Of a DNA stretch of 64,000 nucleotides, positions 33,646-43,174 are shown in pieces (position 1 is the first letter of the stretch; every line of letters begins with the position of its first letter). A program made the translations under genes and the position numbers. The notes below the pieces were generated by a model. The model was not told the DNA's origin. It ran no database searches and saw only the letters and a program-made list of their open reading frames with translations. Source of the stretch: G963676655 sp963676655 (lineage in GTDB: Bacteria; Verrucomicrobiota; Lentisphaeria; Victivallales; Victivallaceae); contig CAXXKX010000003.1 in NCBI GenBank assembly GCA_963676655.2, positions 3,844,001 to 3,908,000 of the forward strand. The letters are read 5' to 3'.

Positions 33646-34650
33646 TCAGGATTTTCTCAAATCTTTGACAGTTTCTCCCGGCACCATTTTTACCGGAATT
33701 GCCATTTGATAAACCGGCTTATCCTGCAGCATGTCATCAATAGCATCCAGAACCTTTTCCGCGAAAAGCCGCTCCTGCAGATCAACTGTTGAAAACGCCG
33801 GAGTCGCGATCTGCCCCCAGTAAAGCATGTCGGATCCGATCAGGCTGACGTCATCCGGGATCCGCTTCCCTGTCATGTGCAGGGCTCGAATTACCGGGTA
33901 CATATAGTTATCCGCGAAACAATAGATCGCGGTTGGCATTTCAGTGGTTTTCATAAAAGAGCGTTGAAGTTTGAGCGCCGCTTCAAGATTATTGGAATCA
34001 ATGCCCCATTCAAAAGCGTCCGGGCATTCGCCGCCTAAGTTCAAAAATGTTTCTGTGAAGCCGTCAAATCTTGGAGAATTGCAGTTTTTCGGAAAAACAG
34101 TGCCGGCGATTCGATGCCCGAACTCAAAGAAATGTTTTGCCGCCAGAGCGCCGGCATTATAATCGTCGCAGTAAACGCAAGTGCATCCTTCTACCGCGCT
34201 GCCTGCCTGAATAAGGATCACTTTATGCTTGCTGCGTACCAGAGAATCAGCTATTTTAGCCGAATTAGTCAGAAAAACCCGAATATCAAGGTTTTTGAAC
34301 ATTTCCAGCCGTTGATGCGCGCTTTCCGGGTCCTGATCCGCTTTAAATTCGTACATTAATGGTTCGATTCGCTTTTCAAAGGCCAGATCTCGCAGGTTGT
34401 TGAATACATTGGAGAAGAAGGTTGTGTGTTGAGATAAACTAGCCGGATTTTCATCCAGATAAGCAACCCGGTTCCAGCCGGTTACCACTGCCCGGGATAC
34501 CCGGCTGTAATTAAGCTCATGGGCCTTTTGCAGGACCCGGTCGCGCGTTTCCGCGCTGATTCCCATTTCCCGCCCGTTTAGAACAAATGAAACGGTGGTT
34601 GGCGATAAATCAAGCGCGGTCGCGATATCTGCTATAGTTATTCTTGCCAA
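33646..34650 (-). CDS. LacI-family transcriptional repressor
   Basis: A 334-residue regulator with the LacI helix-turn-helix at the N-terminus (TIADIATALDLSPTTVSFVL, then the hinge helix) and a periplasmic-binding-protein-like effector domain. The usual YxPNxxA hinge is replaced by a divergent LNYSRVSRAVV. The gene starts exactly where the URO-D-family gene ends, so both are read from the promoter at 35780-35808, whose -10 box overlaps a palindrome. Autoregulation and control of the neighbour are the natural inference. The effector is unknown. Confidence 0.9.
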   Translation of the reverse strand: MARITIADIATALDLSPTTVSFVLNGREMGISAETRDRVLQKAHELNYSRVSRAVVTGWNRVAYLDENPASLSQHTTFFSNVFNNLRDLAFEKRIEPLMYEFKADQDPESAHQRLEMFKNLDIRVFLTNSAKIADSLVRSKHKVILIQAGSAVEGCTCVYCDDYNAGALAAKHFFEFGHRIAGTVFPKNCNSPRFDGFTETFLNLGGECPDAFEWGIDSNNLEAALKLQRSFMKTTEMPTAIYCFADNYMYPVIRALHMTGKRIPDDVSLIGSDMLYWGQIATPAFSTVDLQERLFAEKVLDAIDDMLQDKPVYQMAIPVKMVPGETVKDLRKS

Positions 34651-35733
34651 TTAATAAGTTCCAAGTTTCAAACCTTCATCTACGAAAAAACGATAGGTTT
34701 CATAGTTGCATGTATCCGGAATCGAGTGGTCTGAATGTAATATATATCCTTTTCCATGCTTTACCACTGGAATTTTCTCGTTGAGTTCCTGCTTTATCGC
34801 CTCGAGATCGTTGGCAACCAGATTTCGGGCATCCATGCCGCCGCAGAAACATATTTTATCACCGAACTCTTTATTGATTCTCAAGAGGTCCATGCCGGCC
34901 TTAATTTCAATAACCTGTAAACAGTCGATTCCGGCCTTGATCATTCCCGGCAGCAGTGGTTCAATAAAGCCGCATGAGTGCATAATTACCGGTAAGCTAT
35001 GTGCATGACAAAAATCTATAGTCTTTTTGTGACCCGGATAAATAATATCCTCATACATTTCAGGCGACATAAACGGGCGGAGTTTGAACCCCATGTCCTC
35101 ATAGAACCAGATACCGTCCGGTTTGCCTTCCTCTTCGAATAATATGGTCATCATTTCAACAATCATATCCGAGTAAACTTTTACCATGTCCTTAACCCAG
35201 TCTACATCAAGGCACATTCCCAGCAGCATGTGTTCATGCCCGCAGATTGGATGAATCATCTCAAAGACATTTACTCCTGCGAGACACAGGAAGCGTTCTT
35301 TTTCCGCCGCGTCTTGTTTTGCTTTTCTATAATCTGCAAATGGAATCCTGTCCCTGGTCGGTTTCAAAAAAGGCTTGGCTTTTGTTTCCCAATCTTCACG
35401 GTTGGTAATATCAAAGGCCACATGTTCCGGGGTTGAAGAGTGTTTTTTATGGCGTCTCAGAGTGGCTCCGTTACCATCTTTTTGCAGGATAGTTTCCTCA
35501 TCCTCATCAATTGTAACTGGTTCAAATCCGACTTTAATTTTCATATCGAACCAAGGAGATGTTTGCATATCGAAACCGAAATGATCAGGCAGATTTTCTC
35601 CTTCTTTGATATGGCCCTCGGAGGTCCATCTTTGTAGAGTGTCTCCCCAGAAATGTTCAAACAACCCGATCCGATCCACTGGTTTTCCAGCCAGAATTCT
35701 TGATATCCGTTCTTTTCCTGTCATTGCACACAT
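34651..35733 (-). CDS. Uroporphyrinogen-decarboxylase-family protein
   Basis: A 360-residue URO-D-superfamily protein beginning MCAMTGKERISRILAGKPVD, whose ERI...GKPVDR pattern is typical of MtaA/CmuA-like and catabolic members rather than of HemE. The barrel shows a His-Ser-Cys-Gly segment (VIMHSCGFIEPLLPGMIKAG) and a terminal ILHSDHSIPDTCNYETYRFF, like corrinoid-dependent methyltransferases and their uncharacterised relatives in Lentisphaerae. It probably handles a methylated or sugar-like substrate and not haem synthesis. ATG at 35731-35733 is chosen for the GAGGAAA site; the reading from 35808 would run through the operator and promoter. Confidence 0.8.
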   Translation of the reverse strand: MCAMTGKERISRILAGKPVDRIGLFEHFWGDTLQRWTSEGHIKEGENLPDHFGFDMQTSPWFDMKIKVGFEPVTIDEDEETILQKDGNGATLRRHKKHSSTPEHVAFDITNREDWETKAKPFLKPTRDRIPFADYRKAKQDAAEKERFLCLAGVNVFEMIHPICGHEHMLLGMCLDVDWVKDMVKVYSDMIVEMMTILFEEEGKPDGIWFYEDMGFKLRPFMSPEMYEDIIYPGHKKTIDFCHAHSLPVIMHSCGFIEPLLPGMIKAGIDCLQVIEIKAGMDLLRINKEFGDKICFCGGMDARNLVANDLEAIKQELNEKIPVVKHGKGYILHSDHSIPDTCNYETYRFFVDEGLKLGTY

Positions 35734-35748
35734 AGTAGTTTTTCCTCG

Positions 35749-35759
35749 TTTTACTAAAG
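35749..35759 (-). promoter_or_regulatory. Extra operator half-site
   Basis: TTTTACTAAAG repeats the arm of the palindrome at 35762-35782, three bases away, on the gene side. Confidence 0.4.
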
Positions 35760-35761
35760 TG

Positions 35762-35782
35762 TTTACTAAAAGTTTTAGTAAA
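35762..35782. promoter_or_regulatory. Palindromic operator of the URO-D/LacI operon
   Basis: Arms TTTACTAAAA (35762-35771) and TTTTAGTAAA (35773-35782) are perfectly complementary around a single central base. The site overlaps the -10 box of the minus-strand promoter. A LacI-family gene is in the same operon. Confidence 0.75.
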
Positions 35783-35808
35783 ATACATTGTTTTATCTTA
35801 AAAGTCAA
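35780..35808 (-). promoter_or_regulatory. Promoter of the URO-D/LacI operon
   Basis: On the minus strand TTGACT (35803-35808) and TATTTT (35780-35785) are 17 bp apart, 47 bp from the ATG. Confidence 0.65.
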
Positions 35809-36123
35809 TAGGCAAAAAGATGAAGTTATTAATTTTTTCTTAAATATAATATCAGTATGTGATTTTATGTATTTTTATAACTTGTTAATTAATAATTTGT
35901 TGTGTTGTTTGGATTTTGGCTGGTTAAGATGGCAGAGATGCTGTTTTGCGAACTGTGGATAAAACCGTTAGTGGCTCAAGAACGAAATATCACTTGATTT
36001 AAGGTTGGAATTACATTGACTGTGTAGAGTTGGTTCTTATTGCTTAAAAGTTCTTGATTTTCTGCTAAGGGGTTGTAAATTACTCATTCATTACGTATTT
36101 GCAAAAAATAAGGGAAATATATT
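35809..36123. other. Gap between the URO-D operon and lon
   Basis: AT-rich, without a supported gene. A plus-strand open frame here has no ribosome-binding site and an atypical composition. AAGGGAAA near 36110 serves lon. No heat-shock operator (CIRCE-type) was seen. Confidence 0.5.
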
Positions 36124-38544
36124 GTGGTAGAAAAAGAAAATAATAAGAAACCGGTTAATATTACAGTTCAGGACCCCACTGGCAAACGGCGCAGCCGGGT
36201 CCCGATTTTGTGTCCGGAAGGAACGTTGATTTTTCCGTATACGCTTTCTCCGCTGATGATTGATGGGGATGAGAATATAAAAATGGTGACCCGGATTTCA
36301 AATTCAACCCGGTTGCTGGCGGTTTTTCCGGAACTTCCGCCGGATGAAGTTATCAGGCGTTCGCCGCTTGAGCTTAAGTTTGACGAAACAACGTTTAAAG
36401 AGAAACGAATCACTAAAGTTGGATGTCTGGCTCGAATTGTCAAGATACTGAAGTTCCCGGATGGTACGGTAAGAGTTTTATTGCGTGGCTTGAAGCGCGT
36501 TTCGCTTGTAAAAGCTTCTCCAATCCCGGAAGAGCCTTTGCTGGCGGTTGTGGAAGACCTGGTTGATGAGCCTGACACCTCGATCGAAACCGCGGCAATG
36601 GTCAAAAACGCGATCACTCAGTTTCAACAGGTGATCAGTTATGCGCCTTCGTTCCCTGAAGAATTGCGGGTCGCTATTATGAATGTTTCCGACAACGTTC
36701 GGCTGGTAGATTTGATTTCGGATGCTTTGAACATTGATTTTGTCGAAAAACTGATGATCCTCAGTCTGGAAGAGTTGCGCGAACGGCTTGAATTGCTGAC
36801 TATGCTGCTTAACCGTGAAGTTGAAGTCCTGCAGCTTGGTTCAGATATTCAAAGCCAGGTTCACAATGCTATGGGCAAGCAACAGCGTGAATTCTTTTTG
36901 CGGGAGCAGCTTAAAACTATTAAAGCGGAACTCGGAGAAGAGAATCGCAATCCGGACCTGTTGGCAATTGAGGAGCGAATGGCCAAACTTGATTTGCCGG
37001 AAAAGGTTATCGAGGTTATTGAAAAAGAAAAGAGCCGGTTGGAAATTATTCCTCAGGCTTCGCCGGAATATCATGTGGCCTTTAATTTTATTGACTGGCT
37101 CTTGTCTGTCCCGTGGAATGTTTATTCTGATGAGGTACTGGATGTTAATGAGTCCATGCGGGTATTGGAACACGACCATTATGGTTTGAAGGATATCAAA
37201 GAACGCATTATCGAATTTATCGCGGTTCTGCAACTTAAAAAGAACAAAGACCGCAAAGCGCCGATCCTCTGCTTTGTCGGCCCTCCGGGTGTCGGCAAAA
37301 CTTCACTCGGTCAGTCAATCGCGCGTTCTATGCAGCGGGAATTTGTTCGTATGTCCCTGGGCGGCGTCAGGGATGAGGCCGAAATTCGCGGTCATCGCCG
37401 GACTTATATCGGAGCGTTGCCCGGACGTATTATTCAGGGGTTGAAAAGAGCCGGGGTTGCCAATCCGGTGTTTATGCTGGATGAAATCGATAAATTATCG
37501 CACGATTACCGGGGCGATCCGGCTTCGGCTTTGCTCGAGGTACTTGACCCGCAGCAGAACGTGGCTTTTAACGACCATTATCTTGAATTGGATTACGACT
37601 TGAGTTCGGTCATGTTTATTGCTACCGCGAATGTGCTGGACACGATTCCTCCGGCGCTGCTTGACCGTATGGAAATAATTCGTCTGCCAGGATATACCAT
37701 GTTCGAGAAAAAGCAGATAGCCAAGCGTTATTTGATCCCGCGCCAGCTCAAGGAAAACGGTATCAAACAGCGTCAACTGAGTTTTTCAATGGCGGCGGTT
37801 GAGGAGATCATTGATTGTTATACCCGCGAGGCGGGGGTCAGAACTCTGGAAAGGACTATCGGTACGGTCTGCCGTAAAATTGCCCGTCGTTTGGTCGAGG
37901 GCAAAATTACCGACAAGGCCCGGACTATTTTGGAGCCTAAAGATATTCAGGAGATTCTTGGAGCCAGAAAATTCCTGCCGGAAGTTACCGATGAGAAACT
38001 TGAACCAGGAGTTGCAAACGGTATGGCTTGGACCAGCGTAGGTGGCACCGTGCTGAGCGTGGAAGCGACTATGATGCCCGGTAAAGGCAACTTCAAATTG
38101 ACCGGTTCGCTGGGTGAGGTTATGAAAGAGAGTGCCGAAGCGGCTTTCAGTTACATCCGGGCCAATGCGAAAAAGTTGAAAATTGACAGCAAGGTATTTA
38201 CCGATCACGATTTTCATGTTCATGTTCCGGATGGGGCTACCCCGAAAGACGGACCGTCGGCCGGGATCACTATCACGACTGCACTGGTTTCGCTGTTGAC
38301 CAACAAGCCTTCGGTCAGCGCATTGTCGATGACCGGGGAAATTACCCTGCGTGGTAAAGTTACCGCGGTTGGCGGAATCAAGGAAAAGGTCATAGCGGCC
38401 TTGAGATCCGGGGTGAAAACAATTGTCATGCCGGAAGAAAATCGCAAGGATTTGGAAGATATTCCGGAAAATGTCCGCAATAAACTCGAATTTAAATTCG
38501 TTGATGATATAAGCAAGGCATTGAAAATAACCCTGACAAAGTGA
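36124..38544 (+). CDS. lon: ATP-dependent Lon protease
   Basis: An 806-residue cytoplasmic AAA+ serine protease. The N-terminal LON domain recognises substrates (PILCPEGTLIFPYTLSPLMI, LLRGLKRVSL). The ATPase has Walker A CFVGPPGVGKTSLGQS and Walker B NPVFMLDEIDKL. The proteolytic domain has the Ser-Lys dyad: Ser in PKDGPSAGITITTAL and Lys in the late TLRGKVTAVGGIKEKVIAA. Length and order match the bacterial Lon A group. It starts with GTG 36124 (AGGGA upstream). The small outer-envelope gene follows after 7 bp and may be cotranscribed. Confidence 0.97.
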   Translation: MVEKENNKKPVNITVQDPTGKRRSRVPILCPEGTLIFPYTLSPLMIDGDENIKMVTRISNSTRLLAVFPELPPDEVIRRSPLELKFDETTFKEKRITKVGCLARIVKILKFPDGTVRVLLRGLKRVSLVKASPIPEEPLLAVVEDLVDEPDTSIETAAMVKNAITQFQQVISYAPSFPEELRVAIMNVSDNVRLVDLISDALNIDFVEKLMILSLEELRERLELLTMLLNREVEVLQLGSDIQSQVHNAMGKQQREFFLREQLKTIKAELGEENRNPDLLAIEERMAKLDLPEKVIEVIEKEKSRLEIIPQASPEYHVAFNFIDWLLSVPWNVYSDEVLDVNESMRVLEHDHYGLKDIKERIIEFIAVLQLKKNKDRKAPILCFVGPPGVGKTSLGQSIARSMQREFVRMSLGGVRDEAEIRGHRRTYIGALPGRIIQGLKRAGVANPVFMLDEIDKLSHDYRGDPASALLEVLDPQQNVAFNDHYLELDYDLSSVMFIATANVLDTIPPALLDRMEIIRLPGYTMFEKKQIAKRYLIPRQLKENGIKQRQLSFSMAAVEEIIDCYTREAGVRTLERTIGTVCRKIARRLVEGKITDKARTILEPKDIQEILGARKFLPEVTDEKLEPGVANGMAWTSVGGTVLSVEATMMPGKGNFKLTGSLGEVMKESAEAAFSYIRANAKKLKIDSKVFTDHDFHVHVPDGATPKDGPSAGITITTALVSLLTNKPSVSALSMTGEITLRGKVTAVGGIKEKVIAALRSGVKTIVMPEENRKDLEDIPENVRNKLEFKFVDDISKALKITLTK

Positions 38545-38551
38545 GTTTAAG

Positions 38552-39292
38552 TTGAAAAATTTGCAAAGATACATGGTGATGGCGCTGTTGGCTGCCGGTT
38601 TTGCCGCCAGGGCGGATTTTTTGGAAAGCAGTGAAAAATTCTTAGCCGGGATCAGGACTCCGCGCAGTTCCGGAACCTGGAGCATTTTGTCCGGACAGGT
38701 GCAGCATCGTCGCTCCGGTCAATCTACGATTGAGGCATCAATGCGTCTTGCGGTCTTGTTTACCCCGAAACGTATGAGTGCCGAGGTTATTATGGACAAA
38801 AAACAGGGATATTGGCTGACTCAAGCTTTCAAGGTTGGTTCTTCACCTGTTGTTGATCCGCTCAATGATGCGTCGAAAAAGAAAGATAACATGTTGGCTC
38901 ATTTTGGAATCAACCCAAGCGACTTGACCATGTCCTTTATTTATTGGAAAATGATTAAAGAACTGCCTCATGATACGATTAATCTGTTAGAATGCCGGGT
39001 TTTTCTGCTTGAATCTCCTGATAAAAAAGAAATAGTTAAAGTCTGGATCAATGTGCGTTATCGCTTTCCGTTGAAATGTGAGTGGTATAAAACTCCAATG
39101 AAAAAAGAGTCAAAATTTTATCGCGCTCTGGAAGTATTTGCGTTTGCGGAGATTGATAAAATATGGTTAGTGACAGGCATAGACCTTTATGGTGAGGGAT
39201 GGCGTACAAAAGTTAAATTTACTAAAAATCGTGCCGGGCTTCTCAGCAAGGGGCGTCCGGATGGCCTGTTTTTAGGCTTGGGGAAAAATTGA
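38552..39292 (+). CDS. LolA-like outer-membrane lipoprotein-sorting-fold protein
   Basis: A 246-residue exported protein. A signal peptide (MKNLQRYMVMALLAAG, cleavage near ARA) precedes a domain with the features of the LolA/DUF4412-like superfamily: an early SGTWSILSGQVQHRR strand, MRLAVLFTPKRMSAEV, later LLECRVFLLESPDKKEIVKV and a conserved-looking PLKCEWYKT. These proteins form half-barrels that carry lipids or lipoproteins in the periplasm. It lies 7 bp after lon, starting with TTG. Whether it sorts lipoproteins is unproven; the LolA motif is not strict. Confidence 0.65.
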   Translation: MKNLQRYMVMALLAAGFAARADFLESSEKFLAGIRTPRSSGTWSILSGQVQHRRSGQSTIEASMRLAVLFTPKRMSAEVIMDKKQGYWLTQAFKVGSSPVVDPLNDASKKKDNMLAHFGINPSDLTMSFIYWKMIKELPHDTINLLECRVFLLESPDKKEIVKVWINVRYRFPLKCEWYKTPMKKESKFYRALEVFAFAEIDKIWLVTGIDLYGEGWRTKVKFTKNRAGLLSKGRPDGLFLGLGKN

Positions 39293-39381
39293 GGTCAATC
39301 GAGCGACTAATCCTTAAATTATTGATTGATATCATTATTTGTTTTGCTGTTGTTTCGTCTGAAAAATAAGGAGAAGGATTT

Positions 39382-39759
39382 ATGAGAAAATTTGGAATTT
39401 ACGCATTGATTATATGCGGAATGTCTGTTATCACCGGTTGTCAGTCAGGTCCGGATGCCGGTTACTTACTGGCATCCAGAGAAATCTGCCATATTAGACG
39501 AAGTATCAGGGAATCTGAAAATCCCCACACGTATGTGGTAATGGCCCGGAAATATGCGCTTGAGAAAATGGGGGATCTGACCGATGACGAGGCGGATATT
39601 GTGAATCAGAAAAATCCGGCCATCGATACTAACTTTGATGGAACGGAATACTCTTTTACCTGGAAAATCGGCAAACATCATCTGATCGAGGTGATAATGA
39701 CGCCGCCTCCGTGTCAGCCGATTGCCGTGTACCGGGTGCGCCGGACTTACTATCCTTGA
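39382..39759 (+). CDS. Small lipoprotein of unknown function
   Basis: A 125-residue protein with a lipoprotein signal (MRKFGIYALIICGM, lipobox VITGC). The mature part, YLLASREICHIRRSIRES onward, has no domain I recognise; it ends RVRRTYYP. AAGGAG lies upstream of ATG 39382. Its 3' end is close to the comEC-like gene, which begins 17 bp after its stop. Confidence 0.75.
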   Translation: MRKFGIYALIICGMSVITGCQSGPDAGYLLASREICHIRRSIRESENPHTYVVMARKYALEKMGDLTDDEADIVNQKNPAIDTNFDGTEYSFTWKIGKHHLIEVIMTPPPCQPIAVYRVRRTYYP

Positions 39760-39775
39760 GTTGCCGGCCTGTCGC

Positions 39776-42001
39776 ATGCCGCAATATATCAATAAGCTTA
39801 TCAGGCAGCTTCGTCATCGTGCGAAACTGCACCCTGCGGCGTTGCTTCTAGTCGGACTTCTGGCCGGGATTCTATGCGGCAAATATGCGTCAGTTTTTTA
39901 TGTGCTTCCGGTATTGCCGGTTTGCGGTTATTTTCTTTTCGGCGGACGCAAAACGGTTTTTCTGGTATTATTTATCGCGATCGGCATTCTAGCCGTAAAT
40001 CGGGCTGACAATCAGGCCGTTAAAACGGGAATTGCCGGACTTTGCGGGCCGGCTGTCGGAACCCGTGCAAAGGTTGAAATCGTTGAAACGGCTTGTTGTG
40101 GACCCGAAATAAAATGGCTCCCGAATCCCGGCCTGATTCGAGCCCGGCTCCTGACATATACCTTGAACGATGGAATTCGCCGGGTTCCCGAATATGCAAC
40201 CTGCGTTGCGCTGCGTCTGCCGCCGGACTCCCCCGCCGTCAAATATGGTGATATTTTTGAGGTTTCCGGGCGTTTTGAATTGCCGCAAGCGATGAGTCAT
40301 ATTACATCTTACGTTCTTAGCGGAGAATCTGAGCCCACCATTAAAGCGCTGCCCGGTTTTGATTTGCGTAATTATATGAAAATACGCGGACAAGCTGCCT
40401 TATTGCGGGCTGATTCAGTTCTAAAAGCAGGATATAATTCCGGTTGGTTCGGTCAACTGCTGAGGGTTCGGTCCAGCTTGTTGTCTGTGGCCGCTACCCC
40501 TTTAAAAAATGACGCCGACCGGGCTATGCTGGCAGCTTTGTGCTTCGGATGCCGACAGGGCCTGGATAAGCAGACGCGTCAGGCCTTTGTCCGCAGCGGA
40601 ACGGTTCATCTTTTTACGGTGAGCGGGATGCATGTTGGGATTTTGGCGTTATTGCTGTGGTGCATTCTGCGTCCGCTGCCGTTCAGAACCAGATATCTTA
40701 TCGCTCCGGCGATATTATTGGTCTACGTATTAATGACCGGCGCGCAGCCTCCGGCGGTCCGGGCTTTTCTGATGATCGCGATATGGTCGGTATTCCGGGC
40801 GTTCAGTTTACGAACCCCGATTTTAAACGTGGTCTTTTTAGCCGCGATATTGCTGTTGATCTATAATCCATTGTATCTTGAGAGTATGGGATTTCAATTT
40901 TCATTTGTCGTGACCGGCTTTTTGCTGGCGGCGGGACGCCGGATAAGTCGCGGGGCAGGGCATATCGGCGAACAGCAGCGCTGGATTCCTCCTGAAAAAC
41001 GTAAATTTATCTTCGGACTTAGTTATCGGGGCAAAAGATCATTGGTAAAGGCCGGTAGCGGTTGTTTTGCCGCCTGGCTGGCCGGTTGCGCCATCTGCCT
41101 CTACTCTCAAGGCTTGTTTGTGCCTGCGGCGGTCGGTGCTAACTTATTGATTACGCCTTTGGTCTGTGTTTTGTATTTGCTGATATTCCCCATGACCTTA
41201 TTTTCGGGAACGATTTTCGGTGATTTTTTTGGTTGGCTGATCAGTTCCATGTTCAGCATGATGACCGGAGTCGGCGAATTTTTCCAGGCTGCGGCCGGTT
41301 TATTCGCCTGTCCGCAACCGCCTGGCTGGTCGTTGTTTTTCTTCTATGCCGGGTTGTTAATGTTGGCTGGCGCACGGAGTAAACGCTGGTTCTGCGGAGG
41401 ACTCGGTCTGACTGCCGCAGTTATTTTATTTTGGCATATTCGAGTTTTTACACTACCTGATACAGTTACGGTGTTCTATGGAGGTTCTGCCTCAACACCA
41501 TCACTGCTGGTATGTTCGCCGACGATCGACCGGGCGGTTTTGCTGGATGTGCCCTCGTATGATACCGCTAAGGCCGTGAGTTCTATTTTAAGGGAAAAAG
41601 GTATATCTAAAGTTGATACGGTAGCATTCAGTGCATCCAACTCTGAAACCACACGGGGTTTTGAACCTATGATTTCAATGATTAAGGTGGTATCTGTGTT
41701 GCCGCCGGATAAAATTTACCCGCATTCCACATTAAGCCGCAGTTTGCAAAAATTTAGACAGTCAGGGGGGATTGTCCTTGAGTCTCGTGAAGAAAATCTT
41801 TGTAATGGCGTGAAAATTGTTGCGAAAAAGAATTGTAAAAGTGTCGAGTACCAAGTATTATACAACAAGGTCAGAGCCTCTTTGTCCGCAATTCAAGATA
41901 GTGGATGCTGGGGGTTTGAGATATCTGATGGAGCCTTGAAGCGTCATTGCGAGCTTTGCCGCGGGACTCCGATGCTAATTGATGAATATGAAATCAGGTA
42001 G
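39776..42001 (+). CDS. comEC: ComEC/Rec2-like DNA-uptake channel protein
   Basis: About 741 residues and polytopic. The central competence domain is clear from GTVHLFTVSGMHVGILALLL, the RTRYLIAPAILLVY helix and GAQPPAVRAFLMIAIW. An N-terminal OB-like part (~70-210) and the C-terminal metallo-beta-lactamase-like part flank it. In the C-terminal part (TVFYGGSASTPSLLVC onward) I cannot find the HxHxDH metal motif normally present, so nuclease or hydrolase activity of that domain may be lost. ComEC carries single-stranded DNA across the inner membrane. ATG 39776 is preferred over an upstream TTG that would overlap the lipoprotein gene. No ribosome-binding site is convincing. Confidence 0.85.
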   Translation: MPQYINKLIRQLRHRAKLHPAALLLVGLLAGILCGKYASVFYVLPVLPVCGYFLFGGRKTVFLVLFIAIGILAVNRADNQAVKTGIAGLCGPAVGTRAKVEIVETACCGPEIKWLPNPGLIRARLLTYTLNDGIRRVPEYATCVALRLPPDSPAVKYGDIFEVSGRFELPQAMSHITSYVLSGESEPTIKALPGFDLRNYMKIRGQAALLRADSVLKAGYNSGWFGQLLRVRSSLLSVAATPLKNDADRAMLAALCFGCRQGLDKQTRQAFVRSGTVHLFTVSGMHVGILALLLWCILRPLPFRTRYLIAPAILLVYVLMTGAQPPAVRAFLMIAIWSVFRAFSLRTPILNVVFLAAILLLIYNPLYLESMGFQFSFVVTGFLLAAGRRISRGAGHIGEQQRWIPPEKRKFIFGLSYRGKRSLVKAGSGCFAAWLAGCAICLYSQGLFVPAAVGANLLITPLVCVLYLLIFPMTLFSGTIFGDFFGWLISSMFSMMTGVGEFFQAAAGLFACPQPPGWSLFFFYAGLLMLAGARSKRWFCGGLGLTAAVILFWHIRVFTLPDTVTVFYGGSASTPSLLVCSPTIDRAVLLDVPSYDTAKAVSSILREKGISKVDTVAFSASNSETTRGFEPMISMIKVVSVLPPDKIYPHSTLSRSLQKFRQSGGIVLESREENLCNGVKIVAKKNCKSVEYQVLYNKVRASLSAIQDSGCWGFEISDGALKRHCELCRGTPMLIDEYEIR

Positions 42002-42007
42002 AGATTT

Positions 42008-43174
42008 ATGAACATTTGTCACGTAATCACCAGAATGATTGTCGGCGGAGCCCAGGAAAATACCCTTTTTACGATTGTCGGACACATCGAAAAAGGTCAT
42101 AGTGTAACTTTACTGACTGGACCTTCCCCGGGACCGGAGGGCGAGCTTTTAAAAAACAGTGACTTCCCTGATTTCGAGATTGTTGAAGTGCCGACCCTAT
42201 GCCGGGAATTAAGTCCGTTAAGTGATTACAAAGCCTGGAAATTTATGAAAGACTTCTTCAAGGAACGCAAATTTGATGTGGTTCATACCCATAGTTCAAA
42301 AGCCGGGGTTCTAGGTCGAGCCGCTGCTTGGAGCGCGAAAGTTCCTTTTATTTGCCATACTGTTCACGGGCAGGCATTTCATCCCTATGAAACCGGCTGG
42401 CGCAATTCATTGTATAAAGCATCGGAACGCTGGGCTGCGAAACGTTGTCACAAAATTTATGCCGTGGCTCAGGCAATGATTGACCAATGTATCGAAGCGA
42501 AAATTGCTCCTCCTGAAAAGTACAAAGTAGTATACAGTGGGATGGATATTGATTTATTCATGAGTGCGAAGCGAGAACCCGAGTTACGTAAATCGTTGGG
42601 GATTCCTGAAAATGCCAGAGTCATTGGGGCGGTTGCCCGGCTCTTTCCACTCAAAGGTTATGAATATTTTATCCCGGCCGCAGCTGCGATTGCCGAAAAG
42701 TATCCGGATGCGCATTTTTTAATCGTCGGCGATGGCTCAATGCGCGATGATATTGACAAAGACCTTGCAAAACGTGGCCTGACAGATAAATTTTCTTTTT
42801 CAGGACTGGTTCCTCCTGATCAAGTCTGTCGTTACATAGCTCAGATGGATATTCTGATGCACTTGTCATTGCGTGAAGGTCTGCCGCGTTCTCTGGTCCA
42901 GGCTCTGGCATGTGGCAAGCCGGCAATCAGCTTTGAATTAGATGGAGCCCCGGAGGTAATTCTTCCCGGCGAAACTGGATATTTAGCGGAGCCGGAAAAT
43001 ACAGAGGAAGTAATTGAGGCCATTGATAAATTGATGGCGGACCCGGATTTAGCGCAAAGACTTGGAGATAATGGACGGGAATTAGTTAAGGACCGTTTCC
43101 CATGGCGGACAATGTCTGATATTCTTGAAAAGGATTATTTGGATCATCTTAAAAAACTTGGTCATGTGCAATGA
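42008..43174 (+). CDS. Family 4 glycosyltransferase
   Basis: A 388-residue GT-B glycosyltransferase of the GT4 group. The N-terminus NICHVITRMIVGGAQENT has the glycine-rich acceptor-domain loop. The donor domain has VIGAVARLFPLKGYEYFI and FLIVGDGSMRDDIDK. The E-x7-E-like nucleotide-sugar motif is in LREGLPRSLVQALACGKP. It would transfer a sugar from an NDP- or UDP-sugar to a lipid-linked glycan at the inner membrane face. It follows comEC by 6 bp and overlaps the next lipoprotein gene by 4 bp (ATGA). Confidence 0.92.
   Translation: MNICHVITRMIVGGAQENTLFTIVGHIEKGHSVTLLTGPSPGPEGELLKNSDFPDFEIVEVPTLCRELSPLSDYKAWKFMKDFFKERKFDVVHTHSSKAGVLGRAAAWSAKVPFICHTVHGQAFHPYETGWRNSLYKASERWAAKRCHKIYAVAQAMIDQCIEAKIAPPEKYKVVYSGMDIDLFMSAKREPELRKSLGIPENARVIGAVARLFPLKGYEYFIPAAAAIAEKYPDAHFLIVGDGSMRDDIDKDLAKRGLTDKFSFSGLVPPDQVCRYIAQMDILMHLSLREGLPRSLVQALACGKPAISFELDGAPEVILPGETGYLAEPENTEEVIEAIDKLMADPDLAQRLGDNGRELVKDRFPWRTMSDILEKDYLDHLKKLGHVQ

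Noticed and set aside
35606..35962. 118-codon plus-strand frame over the URO-D start and promoter
   Set aside because: Runs through the operator and promoter of the opposite-strand operon; no homology recognised.
37786..38685. 299-codon minus-strand open frame opposite lon
   Set aside because: Shadow of the Lon protease-domain coding region; no motif or start signal.
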